Assembly (NCBI GenBank): GCA_964364175.1
Contig: CAYILR010000029.1
Location: forward strand, 1-55,531
Length of the DNA: 55,531 bases
Reading direction: 5' to 3'
Origin: CAYILR01 sp964364175
GTDB lineage: Bacteria > Bdellovibrionota > UBA1018
Every line of letters starts with the position of its first letter. Position 1 is the first letter of the stretch. Both the position numbers and the translations under genes were made by a program. The notes under the pieces were generated by a model, which made no database searches, was not told where the DNA came from, and saw only the letters and a program-made list of their open reading frames with translations. Shown here one piece after another: positions 1-8,368 of this stretch.

Positions 1-325
1 GTACACCCCCCGCCCCCGATCCCTCCCCCTATCACCTAAAAGAATATCAGGGGGTTCACTGGATTAATTATTCTGATTCTGCGTAAGCGAGGTTTGGAAA
101 GTGCCATGCGAGGATCCGCGCGGCAATTCGAGGCAGGAGCCGAGAATCCGTCAGTGCTATAGCACTGTCCCGGAGCAGGATGCGTAGGGAAGGTGGTCGA
201 TAGCCCGGAGGGCGCGCGCGAGGGCACGATGCCCGTTCCTCGCATGGCACTTTCCAAACCTCCCTGAGCAGATTCGCAATTCTTTTTTTCTGTGTGAAGC
301 CCCTGCATTCACAGGACTTATCGGA
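1..325. other. Intergenic region holding a long palindromic element
   Basis: No convincing gene lies here. The short open frames that cross it are by-products of the palindrome, which occupies about positions 89-262. The first 80 bases are C-rich then AT-rich with no recognisable signal. Confidence 0.6.
89..262. repeat. Palindromic element A (26-bp perfect arms)
   Basis: Arms at 89-114 and 237-262 are perfect inverted repeats of each other. The 122 bases between them contain smaller hairpins, for example GGGC-ACGAT-GCCC near 222-234. The general build (long outer stem, small inner hairpins with loops such as ACGAT or AGGAT) matches the elements at 12.3 and 12.5 kb, but the arm sequence is unrelated to theirs. 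It lies downstream of the minus-strand gene that ends at 326, so it could also act as a transcription barrier. Confidence 0.75.
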
Positions 326-1660
326 TTAATCCTTCAGTAAATTAATCATTTGAGCCGTGCGAATATCCTGAGGAGCAATATCTTGCGCATAACGACCCAT
401 CGCCTCAATCAAGGGCTGAGTGATTTCCAAAACCTCAATCCCAGCGCGGCGGCGCAGCAGAGCAGAGGTCCCGGCCAAGTGATAATAAGCCTCAAAATCA
501 GCCGGATCCGTCGTAATTTTGGCGATCAGAGTGGCTTGAATCGATGCCACCTGTTTTTGAAAAGTTGACTGCCCAGCATTGCGTTCGATTTCTGTCAGCC
601 GGATTTTGCTCAGCTCTGCCTGAATTCCTGAGCGGCTTTTTTGAAGATCCTCTTGGAAAGAAGCACTCTTGAGAATCCCGACAAAGAGAGTGCGCGCACG
701 CTTCCCATGCAAGGTCCCAGTCGGGTAATTTAAAGTAAACCGCTGTTGTGTACCGTTGTGATTCACGAGAATCGCTCGGATCAGGGTTCTCCTTAACGAC
801 TCCTGCTCCAGCCAAAATCCGCTGATGCCAGTGGTTTCGAGCCAAGCGATTTTCCACTGAGAACCGCCGTCTCCACTCGAATCCGAATTCATCGCGCGAA
901 TCTCCGCCATTTCTGGAATCAACATCTGATTGCGGACATTCAGGCAAGCTAGAGATCGGCTTTCGACAGCGCACTCTCGCAATAAATCTCTAGGCGGAGC
1001 GTTCTCGGGAGTGATGGGGCCTTGTAGAGTCATTTGGATTTCAGGGGATTGCCAATGAGAAATGATCCGGCCCGGGAATTTTTTCGGTGGGCCTTTTTCG
1101 TACGGAAGTGTCGTGAAAATAGGTTTTCCTGCGAACTCGATGGGCCAATTCAGCAGAACGTAGTAAAACGGCAGAGCGCGGGTCTCCTCGTTAAGTTCAC
1201 CCGCCTCACTGAAAATCTCGATCGATTGCAAAACGGGGTGCGACAAAATCGCGTGTTGAAACAAAAACAAAGTCAGCGTGGCAGAGACCCCGGTTCCGAC
1301 CAAGGCCTGAGACAAAGCCGAGCCGCGCAAGTGTTTTTTCTGAAGCAGTTTTCCCGTACTGCTGGGTCCGATTCCCCAGAGCCATTCGCCCAGAGTACGC
1401 TCAAAAATCGCGCGTTGTCCCAGAATCCAACCCGCGCCCAGAGCAATCCAAACCCCCAGTCCGACAGCCCCCGGCAGCGGCGAGAGATGAAAAGAAATCA
1501 CGCTGATGCAGTAGAAAATCAGCACAAAAGAAAGATCGATCAGGGATGCGATGACACGAGTAGTTAACGCAATGGGTCCATCCAAAGAACTAACGCCACG
1601 CGTCTCAGTTTGAAGGTCCAGCATGCCTGTATAGCTTACTGATTTCACAGGAAAACGCAC
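326..1660 (-). CDS. RDD-like integral membrane protein, function unknown
   Basis: A 444-residue protein. Residues about 30-135 hold hydrophobic segments with an Arg followed by an IDL motif near the first helix and a TLGEWLWGI stretch, the layout of RDD-family membrane proteins (Arg in helix 1, Asp-Asp-like pair, a TxGK/E-type loop). The C-terminal 250 residues are soluble, charged and partly helical, longer than in ordinary RDD proteins. The longest frame starts with GTG at 1660; an ATG at 1624 (MLDLQTETR) is equally possible and neither has a clear Shine-Dalgarno sequence. The gene stands alone, divergent from the exported-protein pair at 1755. RDD membership is moderate confidence and the role is unknown. 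Confidence 0.6.
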   Translation of the reverse strand: MRFPVKSVSYTGMLDLQTETRGVSSLDGPIALTTRVIASLIDLSFVLIFYCISVISFHLSPLPGAVGLGVWIALGAGWILGQRAIFERTLGEWLWGIGPSSTGKLLQKKHLRGSALSQALVGTGVSATLTLFLFQHAILSHPVLQSIEIFSEAGELNEETRALPFYYVLLNWPIEFAGKPIFTTLPYEKGPPKKFPGRIISHWQSPEIQMTLQGPITPENAPPRDLLRECAVESRSLACLNVRNQMLIPEMAEIRAMNSDSSGDGGSQWKIAWLETTGISGFWLEQESLRRTLIRAILVNHNGTQQRFTLNYPTGTLHGKRARTLFVGILKSASFQEDLQKSRSGIQAELSKIRLTEIERNAGQSTFQKQVASIQATLIAKITTDPADFEAYYHLAGTSALLRRRAGIEVLEITQPLIEAMGRYAQDIAPQDIRTAQMINLLKD

Positions 1661-1754
1661 ACAAAATAAAGACGCTCAGATATCCGACTTTTTAAGTCGA
1701 TCAGTTGAGGTCAGTAGGTGAATTAATCATTACAGTTTTTAGGAGGTACCCAGT

Positions 1755-2780
1755 ATGAAGTCACGTATTACGTCCCTTGTTTTGCTCTCTCTCGCATTAT
1801 CCCCCTTAACAGCATGGAGTGGTGGCAAGCCCAGACCGGCGCCCGCACCCAATGTGCCACCGGCAAGCCAGACGCCGGCCCCACCGTCGTGCCAATTGCC
1901 TCCCTCCGGAGGGAGTGGTGTTGCCAAGCTTCCACGCCGGGTCGTTGTAAAACCCGTCGATGGAGTCAAATCGTTTCAATTGCCCAATGGCAATACCGTG
2001 GACGCAACCGAACTCAGCGGCGAACTCACCAAAATGGTTCAAACGGCTGCAGTCAAAACCGGAATGTTTGTCCTTGAGGCTCCTAGCCAGAATCCAAGCG
2101 GGCCCTGCGATTATCACCTGGAGCTTCAACCCTCAGTTACACAAATTGAATTAAATAATTCCCAGCATGGCATCAAACTGGGATATTCTCCCACGGGCTC
2201 GAACCCTAACAACGGAAATTTCACCGGGACGGCTACGTTCAATATCGGAAAAATCCGGATGGATTTCAGCTTCTGGGAATGTATAGGCGTCGACAATTGT
2301 TCGAGCGCAGTGGTTTCTTCAGCCACAGAAAAAACAAAGGGAGTGAGTCTGTCGCTTGAAATCGGTTTCAAGGACATCACCACTGGGTATGACTTGATTT
2401 GGAACACGTCCTTGCACGACGCTCTTTCCAAAATCATGGATAATGGACTCGGAACTCTCGCTGCTGATGCCACGCTCAATGAATTGAGCTGGAGAGCAAA
2501 AATTTATCAGTACATCCCAGAAACGGGCACATTGATTTTCAACCGAGGCGTCTCGGACAAAGTTAAAATCGGCGATCGTTTTGTAGTCTACGCGGCTGCT
2601 GACAATGTTCTGGGAGACTGTGCATTGTACGAGCCTGTCGCTCACATTCACATCACGCAAGTTGAAACCGTCTCGAGTTTTGCGATCGTCGAGGATCTAG
2701 TGGGCAGCCGCGGAATTCGTGTCGGCGACATCGTGATGATTGAACACAATCCATCTAACAGCGAACACAATCCCAAATAA
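1755..2780 (+). CDS. Exported protein, FlgT/CsgG-like features, function unknown
   Basis: A 341-residue protein with a Sec signal peptide (MKSRITSLVLLSLALSPL, cleavage near AWS-GG) followed by a Pro-rich linker. The start is firm: AGGAGGT lies 8 bases upstream. The middle part (about 60-230) is beta-rich. The C-terminal 80 residues contain VKIGDRFVVYA, then a beta stretch, then RVGDIVMIE, a pattern like the C-terminal domain of FlgT or other envelope lipoproteins. It sits 12 bp upstream of the next gene, so both are probably co-transcribed; both mature proteins start with a Pro-rich segment and then a PxGRKV/LPRRVVV-type strand. I do not recognise the family with certainty. Confidence 0.6.
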   Translation: MKSRITSLVLLSLALSPLTAWSGGKPRPAPAPNVPPASQTPAPPSCQLPPSGGSGVAKLPRRVVVKPVDGVKSFQLPNGNTVDATELSGELTKMVQTAAVKTGMFVLEAPSQNPSGPCDYHLELQPSVTQIELNNSQHGIKLGYSPTGSNPNNGNFTGTATFNIGKIRMDFSFWECIGVDNCSSAVVSSATEKTKGVSLSLEIGFKDITTGYDLIWNTSLHDALSKIMDNGLGTLAADATLNELSWRAKIYQYIPETGTLIFNRGVSDKVKIGDRFVVYAAADNVLGDCALYEPVAHIHITQVETVSSFAIVEDLVGSRGIRVGDIVMIEHNPSNSEHNPK

Positions 2781-2792
2781 TCCGAGGTCATT

Positions 2793-5084
2793 ATGAATTG
2801 GAGAAGTAGGATTAAAAACACGCTACTCGTGTGTGCGGTGGGCTATCTGCTCATCGCCGCCGGGTTCTCTGCCGATGTCTGGGCATTCGGAAAAAAGAAA
2901 CCTCCGGACCTAGTCGCGATTCAACCTGCGCCGCCCGCGGTGGGGAGGAAGGTCATTGGAATAGTTCCCGTCCAAGAAGTCAAAATTCAGCTCCCAGATG
3001 GGAATTGGAAGGATTTTGGCGAAGCCTACGAGGTAATTGTTCGCAGCGATTTAGAGCGAACTAAAAAATACATCACCACTCGTCCTCATGAAAAAGCCGG
3101 AGCGATGTCCGCGCTGAGTGTCGAGAGTAGAGCGGTTTGGACAGGGACGAATGTTCCTGCGGCCACAGTTCGAATCTCAGTAGATGCACTGACATTCGTC
3201 ACAGGCTCTCGCGGAGATCGGATGTTCTATGGCTTCGACGAGCGTTTCAGAACCCCATTCAACGATGGAAATGGAAAAAATCCGAATGAATTCCCCTTGA
3301 AGTCTCTTTCCTTCGAGCCCAATTGGTTCGACCGACAGTTCGATGCCAAGGGGACTGCGCCCATGGATTCACTCTCGGGATTGGATCTCGGTCAGGGATT
3401 TGATTTGAACGTTTTATTTGCCTGGCTGAGCGTAAAGTACGCAAAATTCAAATCAGACCTACATTTGACGATTGATATCGATGCTCCTTTGGCAGGGCGT
3501 GCTCGAACGAGGCATCTCGTGGTGGTCAGTGGTGAAGGATATTTCTACGACGTAGCAGGTGCGTACGCGGGTTACAGCCTGGGGATTCAATTTGCGCGCA
3601 CGAACGCGATGGGCAAGGCGATTGAGAAAGCGATTCAGAGCACGACAGCTCTGATCGAACAAGATCTGCGCGATCTGCCGCTGACTGCAAGAATCGACAA
3701 TATCAAGCCTCTGAATGGATTGTTTTACCTGGGAACGGGAGAGGGCGCATTCATTCCAGTTGGAACAATCTACGAAGCCTTGGGTGTGCCGGGAGTAAAA
3801 CTCCAAGTCATTGAAAGTGTTCACTCGGGCTCAGTAGCAAAAATTTACGCGGGTGATGGATCTCTTTTGTCGCCCAATATGTTGCTTCGTGAAGACAGGC
3901 CTGGACTCGGAGAACCTCGTCTGCCAGGACGGCTTTCTGCACGGATGTTGGCTTCTGACAGAAACTCATCTGGAGCTGACGAAGGATTTGCTGGCAATTG
4001 GGAGCAGCAGATTCAGACCCACGCAATCTCGCTTCCCCATGAAGTCATGGAGAAACCCAAGTTCAAAAAAGGCGACACGCCGATTGATAGCACCGTCTCC
4101 GCAATTTGGAAGAGCGTCACCGAAACAGCCTTGTTTGCCTATCGGGTGTGGAGATATTTTCAATACGATCGCCCTTATTCTGCTCAATCCGATTTTGAGG
4201 ATGGCAACGAGTCTGATTCCGCAAATGAAGGTTGGGGCAAACAAATTGGCTTGGATCAGCTCGCTGCGATGCCTGATTTGGGAGATCAATCACCGATTGT
4301 TGCCGTGATCAGTTCGGGTGTGGATTACAATCATTCCGCGATTCACAACCGGCTGTGGCTGAATCCTGATGCGGTGACGGATCCACGCGGGTTCAAAGAT
4401 CGCTACGGCTGGGATTTTATTTCAGGCGACGATCATCCGGCCGACGACGCTTATCAAGGGACGCAGGCTGCGTCGCTTGTTCTCGCAGTCGCGCCGCAAG
4501 CACGAATCATGGCGCTCAAGGCTTTCAATCCCTGGGGGATCACCTCGTCCGCCGCGATTTATTCATCCTTTGTGTATGCCGTGGATCATGGGGCGCAGAT
4601 CATTCTTTGTCCTTGGGCGACCCGTGTGAGATCGCAGGCGATCGAGCAGGGCGTGAAGTATGCGCACGATCACGGAGTCGTTGTTGTGGCCGGAGCAGGG
4701 GATCGGGGAGATGTGCTGTCGCAAGTCGGAGCCTATCCTGCGGCTTATTCGGGCAAATATTCGCATGTTCTGAGTGTCGCTTCTGTTGATTCAAACGACC
4801 AGTTGGTAAAACTCAACGGACGATATTCCAACACGGATCCCAATCTCGTTCAAATCGCGGCACCCGGGTTCCGCCTGCGAGTAGCCGAGCCCAGAGGGCG
4901 CTGGAAGCGTGAAACCTTCACCAGCCTAGCTGCAGCGATCACAGCAGGGGCACTCGCCAGACTTCAGGCCGAGTCCCCTGATCGTACGATGCTCGAATTG
5001 AAACAGCGGCTATTAGATTCTGCCGACCGAGTACCCGCGCTGAATGGTAGCGTTCAAGAGTTGCGACGGCTTAAGGTTCAATGA
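2793..5084 (+). CDS. Exported subtilisin-like (S8) protein lacking catalytic Asp and His
   Basis: A 763-residue protein with a signal peptide cut near VWA-FG. Residues about 45-340 form a beta-rich domain related in style to the upstream gene product. Residues about 495-750 carry a peptidase S8 fold: VAVISSGVDYNH, then QGTQAASL, then FTSLAAAITAG. In active subtilases these read VIDTGV, HGTHVAG and GTSMAAP. Here the Asp is Ser507, the His is Gln555, and only the Ser (Ser711) is kept. The oxyanion Asn motif AAGN is also altered (AGAGD). It should therefore be a non-catalytic binding or scaffold protein in the envelope. It is probably an operon with the 1755 gene. The fold call is good; inactivity is inferred from the replaced residues. 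Confidence 0.8.
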   Translation: MNWRSRIKNTLLVCAVGYLLIAAGFSADVWAFGKKKPPDLVAIQPAPPAVGRKVIGIVPVQEVKIQLPDGNWKDFGEAYEVIVRSDLERTKKYITTRPHEKAGAMSALSVESRAVWTGTNVPAATVRISVDALTFVTGSRGDRMFYGFDERFRTPFNDGNGKNPNEFPLKSLSFEPNWFDRQFDAKGTAPMDSLSGLDLGQGFDLNVLFAWLSVKYAKFKSDLHLTIDIDAPLAGRARTRHLVVVSGEGYFYDVAGAYAGYSLGIQFARTNAMGKAIEKAIQSTTALIEQDLRDLPLTARIDNIKPLNGLFYLGTGEGAFIPVGTIYEALGVPGVKLQVIESVHSGSVAKIYAGDGSLLSPNMLLREDRPGLGEPRLPGRLSARMLASDRNSSGADEGFAGNWEQQIQTHAISLPHEVMEKPKFKKGDTPIDSTVSAIWKSVTETALFAYRVWRYFQYDRPYSAQSDFEDGNESDSANEGWGKQIGLDQLAAMPDLGDQSPIVAVISSGVDYNHSAIHNRLWLNPDAVTDPRGFKDRYGWDFISGDDHPADDAYQGTQAASLVLAVAPQARIMALKAFNPWGITSSAAIYSSFVYAVDHGAQIILCPWATRVRSQAIEQGVKYAHDHGVVVVAGAGDRGDVLSQVGAYPAAYSGKYSHVLSVASVDSNDQLVKLNGRYSNTDPNLVQIAAPGFRLRVAEPRGRWKRETFTSLAAAITAGALARLQAESPDRTMLELKQRLLDSADRVPALNGSVQELRRLKVQ

Positions 5085-5090
5085 TCGAAT

Positions 5091-6080
5091 TTAGAGTTCA
5101 GTAATATTTGCTAGAGGGTAGAGCTTTTTGATTTCCGAAGCCTTGCCTAGGGTGGTCCCCTCGGATCCAGCAGTGGCCGCGCCGGCTGCGAGTCCCCAAC
5201 GAAAAATCGATTCCATCACACGAGTTCCGCGGTCTGTACGGAGAATTTGCGCCAATTGTGAACCCAGAGTGATCTTGTGACGGATCAGCCGGGCACACAT
5301 CGCGCCGACCATGGAATCTCCTGCTCCCACCGTGCCGCGAACGCGAACGTCTGGAGGAGTTCCCTTCCAAATTCTGTCTCCAATCGCAAAATAAGCCCCC
5401 TCCTTGCCGAGAGAAACGCAAGCAATGCCTACGCGTGCGGCAAGCTTGCGGAGGGCATCTCGGATTTGAGAGTCGGTTTTGAGGGGAGAGTGAACCCACT
5501 CCTGAAGCTCGGTTAAATTAGGTTTGATGAATAAAATTTCGAGCGAACGATCATCCAAAATCGCGGGCATGAATTTAGAAGGGACATCGACTGCAATGCC
5601 GATGCTTTTTTCCTGCGCCAAGTGTCCCACCTGGGAATGAAAATCACGAGGGCAACCCTCAGGCAGGCTTCCGCCGATAACCAGTATTCCAGGAGCTTTG
5701 AGTCGCTTGACCTCCCCCAGAAAACTTCGAATTTCGGAGGGCCTGATGGCCGGGCCCGGGAATGTGAGGCGAGTTTGGCGGTGATCCTGATCGTCGGTCA
5801 CGGTGACATTGGTGCGGGTGAGTCCTAGAATCTGTGTGAATCGTCCCCGGACTTTTTCATCGTGCAGCAGTTGAATAATTTCATCTCCGGTTCCTCCGCC
5901 CAAGAACCCGAGCGATTCAACATCAGTTCCTAGGCGTGCAGCAATCCTGGCTGCATTGATTCCGTTGCCGCCAGGGTCCCGCCGGGAGGAGAATACGTAG
6001 TTTTTTTCATTGGGAACGATGCCTTTGACATGGCCAGAGAGGTCGAGAGCGGGGTTGGGCGTCCAGGTGTAGAGTTTCAT
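5091..6080 (-). CDS. PfkB-family sugar kinase (1-phosphofructokinase type)
   Basis: A 329-residue cytoplasmic kinase. It opens with the TPNPALD motif typical of 1-phosphofructokinase and tagatose-6-phosphate kinase, followed by a glycine-rich GGNGINAARIAARLG substrate loop. The second PfkB signature with the catalytic base is GAGDSMVGA. It would phosphorylate a phosphohexose with ATP. There is no PTS or fructose gene beside it, so the substrate cannot be fixed from context. It converges on the pseudo-subtilase gene with 6 bp between stop codons. Length is normal for the family. The family call is firm; fruK versus pfkB is open. Confidence 0.88.
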   Translation of the reverse strand: MKLYTWTPNPALDLSGHVKGIVPNEKNYVFSSRRDPGGNGINAARIAARLGTDVESLGFLGGGTGDEIIQLLHDEKVRGRFTQILGLTRTNVTVTDDQDHRQTRLTFPGPAIRPSEIRSFLGEVKRLKAPGILVIGGSLPEGCPRDFHSQVGHLAQEKSIGIAVDVPSKFMPAILDDRSLEILFIKPNLTELQEWVHSPLKTDSQIRDALRKLAARVGIACVSLGKEGAYFAIGDRIWKGTPPDVRVRGTVGAGDSMVGAMCARLIRHKITLGSQLAQILRTDRGTRVMESIFRWGLAAGAATAGSEGTTLGKASEIKKLYPLANITEL

Positions 6081-6097
6081 ATTTTTTAAATGGTTTC

Positions 6098-6841
6098 TTA
6101 ATAGAAAACAGAAAGATCAGGGCCTGTGACGGTCTTGCCGTCAATCACTACCGAAGTGACCTGGCCCGAAGACGATTGGTCGATTCGAATGATGGCTCTC
6201 TGTCCTGGTTTCACAAGCCCTCGGCTGACCAATGCAGGGTAAAGGCTTCCTCCTGTCTCGGGAGTAATTTCGTAAACCCCTTTCGCTATTCGGTTAACCT
6301 GCCCGTTGAGCGCGTGTCTAGTGATTCCAGCAGCGGCTGTGCCAGTAGGTGTTGTTGTGCCAGCGCCTGGACCGCTGACTCCCGGAGTGGTTACTGTCGG
6401 AGGGACGCGCAGAATCCCGGGCGGAGCTGTGATTTGGCTGCGCCAGAGATTTTCAAGTTGATCGCCATTTCTCCTGACAACGCTCACGAAGAGCTTATTT
6501 CCTACTACATCCTGCGAGATCTGAAGGGTTGCTCGGCCGCTTTGGAGAAGGTCCAGGGCAGATTGGGAGTTCATGCCAGGGGCGATCGAGTGAGCCCCTT
6601 TGGGGAGGGCTTCGAGTTCTCGAAAGATCAATGCTTGCTCACGGGCACTCAATGTACTCACGGCGCGACCTTCTTTGATCACAGCTTTCTCCAGTAGGCT
6701 TCCGGGAGGGAAAAAGGCGCTATTTGAAGGAAGTTTGCAGGCTTCTGTCAATCCGACGGCGAAGGAATCTAGAGTAAAAAAATCCGAAGTAAAAAAAACA
6801 GAGGTGAGGAAAAAAGCGACCCAGGCGATTCTGATCGTCAT
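6098..6841 (-). CDS. Exported protein, function unknown
   Basis: A 247-residue product from the ATG at 6841, which overlaps the stop of the upstream gene (ATGA). The frame stays open further upstream, but only this start gives a signal peptide (MTIRIAWVAFFLTSVFF). A Gly/Thr/Pro-rich linker (about residues 155-175) separates an N-terminal helical half from a C-terminal beta half ending in VVIDGKTVTGPDLSVFY. No family recognised. Translational coupling suggests it works with the product of the 6838-8163 gene. Confidence 0.6.
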   Translation of the reverse strand: MTIRIAWVAFFLTSVFFTSDFFTLDSFAVGLTEACKLPSNSAFFPPGSLLEKAVIKEGRAVSTLSAREQALIFRELEALPKGAHSIAPGMNSQSALDLLQSGRATLQISQDVVGNKLFVSVVRRNGDQLENLWRSQITAPPGILRVPPTVTTPGVSGPGAGTTTPTGTAAAGITRHALNGQVNRIAKGVYEITPETGGSLYPALVSRGLVKPGQRAIIRIDQSSSGQVTSVVIDGKTVTGPDLSVFY

Positions 6842-8163
6842 GGTTGTCCCAGCCTCCTGAGGAAGTCTGGGCAAGTGACCCTGAGTTCTTTTTCGATATT
6901 CTTTTTCGCCTGACTTTCGGCCAGATCGCGGTAGTTTTGAGCGCCTTCGCCGCCCTGGCAGTTGCAACCGAGTTCATCGGATTCGGTTGAGATTAAGAAG
7001 CCAAAGACAGCACCAAAAGTCTTGGAGCCTACTACGCTTCCAAAGCGGCTCAAAACAGCACTGGTTCCTCGAGCGGTTTGTGTCATGACTGTTCCGACGT
7101 GTCCTCCAGTGATTGTGCTGATTTTGAGCAGAGGCCGAGTTTGCATCAACCAGGACCCAGCACGAGCACCAACAGCACTAAAGCGTGCCCAACGGGTTGC
7201 CAATCTCCCGATAGCTCCGCATGCAGCAGATGCAGCTATCTTGGATGCGACAGCTTGTGAGGTGTAGCGAACTGCAACTCCGCCGGCCACAGTCGATCCT
7301 GTTTTTTGGAGAATTCGCGCCGTTTCGGATTGCATGAATTGATCAAACTGACCAGCTCTGGCTTCCATGACTTCTGGAGACTCCACGTTGGGATAAAGTA
7401 AACAGACGGAGGCTATTTCACGAGCGATGGCCATTTTTGCCAGGTCTTGCTCCGGCGTGCTTCGAGGTAGTCGAGTGAGATTTTGATAGCATTTCAGCGT
7501 CTCAGTAATTTGAAAAACCCCGGGTCGGTTTTGCGGATTCTCGTTCATGATGTCGTACCGGTCGGGATTCATCGCAACTTCGGGGGAACAATGTGGAATG
7601 CTGGCCAGGCCTGCAGCAGTTCGAGCCTGCAATTCCATATCGCCCAAGGCTTCGGCTTTTTCTTCACTAGTGCGAAAATACCTTCCTCCACTCAGACGAT
7701 TGAGCAAAGCCTCAGCTTTGGTTTGGCGCTCACCAGATAAAAGGTAGCTTGTGCTTGCCTGCTGGAGTTCTTCTGCAAGATTGAAGAGTGAGGAGGATGT
7801 CTGAGTACGAGAGGCTTGTTCTTGCTGCGAGAGTCTGCTGATGTTTTGCCGAATCATCTGAATTCGACGAGGCGCTTCCTCAGCCCTCATTCGGTAGTAA
7901 CTCTTGTCTGATTCTGGAACTCTTCCGCTTTGCCAGAAACGTAGGTCTCTTTCGTAACCTTTGATGTTGAGTTCAAAGCTGATTTTTTCTCCATCCGTTT
8001 TTTGTAGGGTGCGTTCAAAATTCGTGGAGCCTAGGGAGGCTCGGTTGTACTTGTCTACAATTGAATCTGCGTCGTCAGCTACCGTGCGGATTGGAACGGC
8101 TGAAATCACCATGGTAAATAAGAGTGGTAAAAAAAGTTTCTTTTGACGTTCCCCTGGCCCCAT
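6838..8163 (-). CDS. Exported helical protein, function unknown
   Basis: A 441-residue protein with an N-terminal hydrophobic segment (KKLFLPLLFTMVISAVP) that looks like a signal peptide. Residues about 40-170 are charged and helical, probably coiled coil. Residues about 280-370 are Ala/Gly/Ser-rich and moderately hydrophobic, and may associate with membrane. Several Cys are present, including a CGNCQ-like pair near the C-terminus (LGCNCQGG). It is transcribed away from the 8369 gene across a 205-bp AT-rich divergent promoter region. No family recognised. Confidence 0.55.
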   Translation of the reverse strand: MGPGERQKKLFLPLLFTMVISAVPIRTVADDADSIVDKYNRASLGSTNFERTLQKTDGEKISFELNIKGYERDLRFWQSGRVPESDKSYYRMRAEEAPRRIQMIRQNISRLSQQEQASRTQTSSSLFNLAEELQQASTSYLLSGERQTKAEALLNRLSGGRYFRTSEEKAEALGDMELQARTAAGLASIPHCSPEVAMNPDRYDIMNENPQNRPGVFQITETLKCYQNLTRLPRSTPEQDLAKMAIAREIASVCLLYPNVESPEVMEARAGQFDQFMQSETARILQKTGSTVAGGVAVRYTSQAVASKIAASAACGAIGRLATRWARFSAVGARAGSWLMQTRPLLKISTITGGHVGTVMTQTARGTSAVLSRFGSVVGSKTFGAVFGFLISTESDELGCNCQGGEGAQNYRDLAESQAKKNIEKELRVTCPDFLRRLGQP

Positions 8164-8368
8164 TAATAAAATTTATTAAACAAACCTTAAAAAGTCAAGA
8201 AAAGCCAACTGGTCTTAACAATCAAGCTTCTGTTATGCCTGTTTAAACAAAGGAGTACGACGTAATTCATTGAATTTATTACATAAATAAAGAATAATTA
8301 TTAATGTAATTTTACACTTTCAATTTTCCTTACTTTTCTAGTACACTATTCATCAAGGGGTACTACAA

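Noticed and set aside
36..308. Overlapping short frames in the first 300 bases
   Set aside because: They run through both arms of the palindrome and have no Shine-Dalgarno or family-like sequence.
6842..6967. N-terminal extension of the 6098 gene
   Set aside because: The extension is Arg/Lys-rich shadow of the neighbouring gene and would bury the signal peptide; the ATGA-coupled start at 6841 is better.
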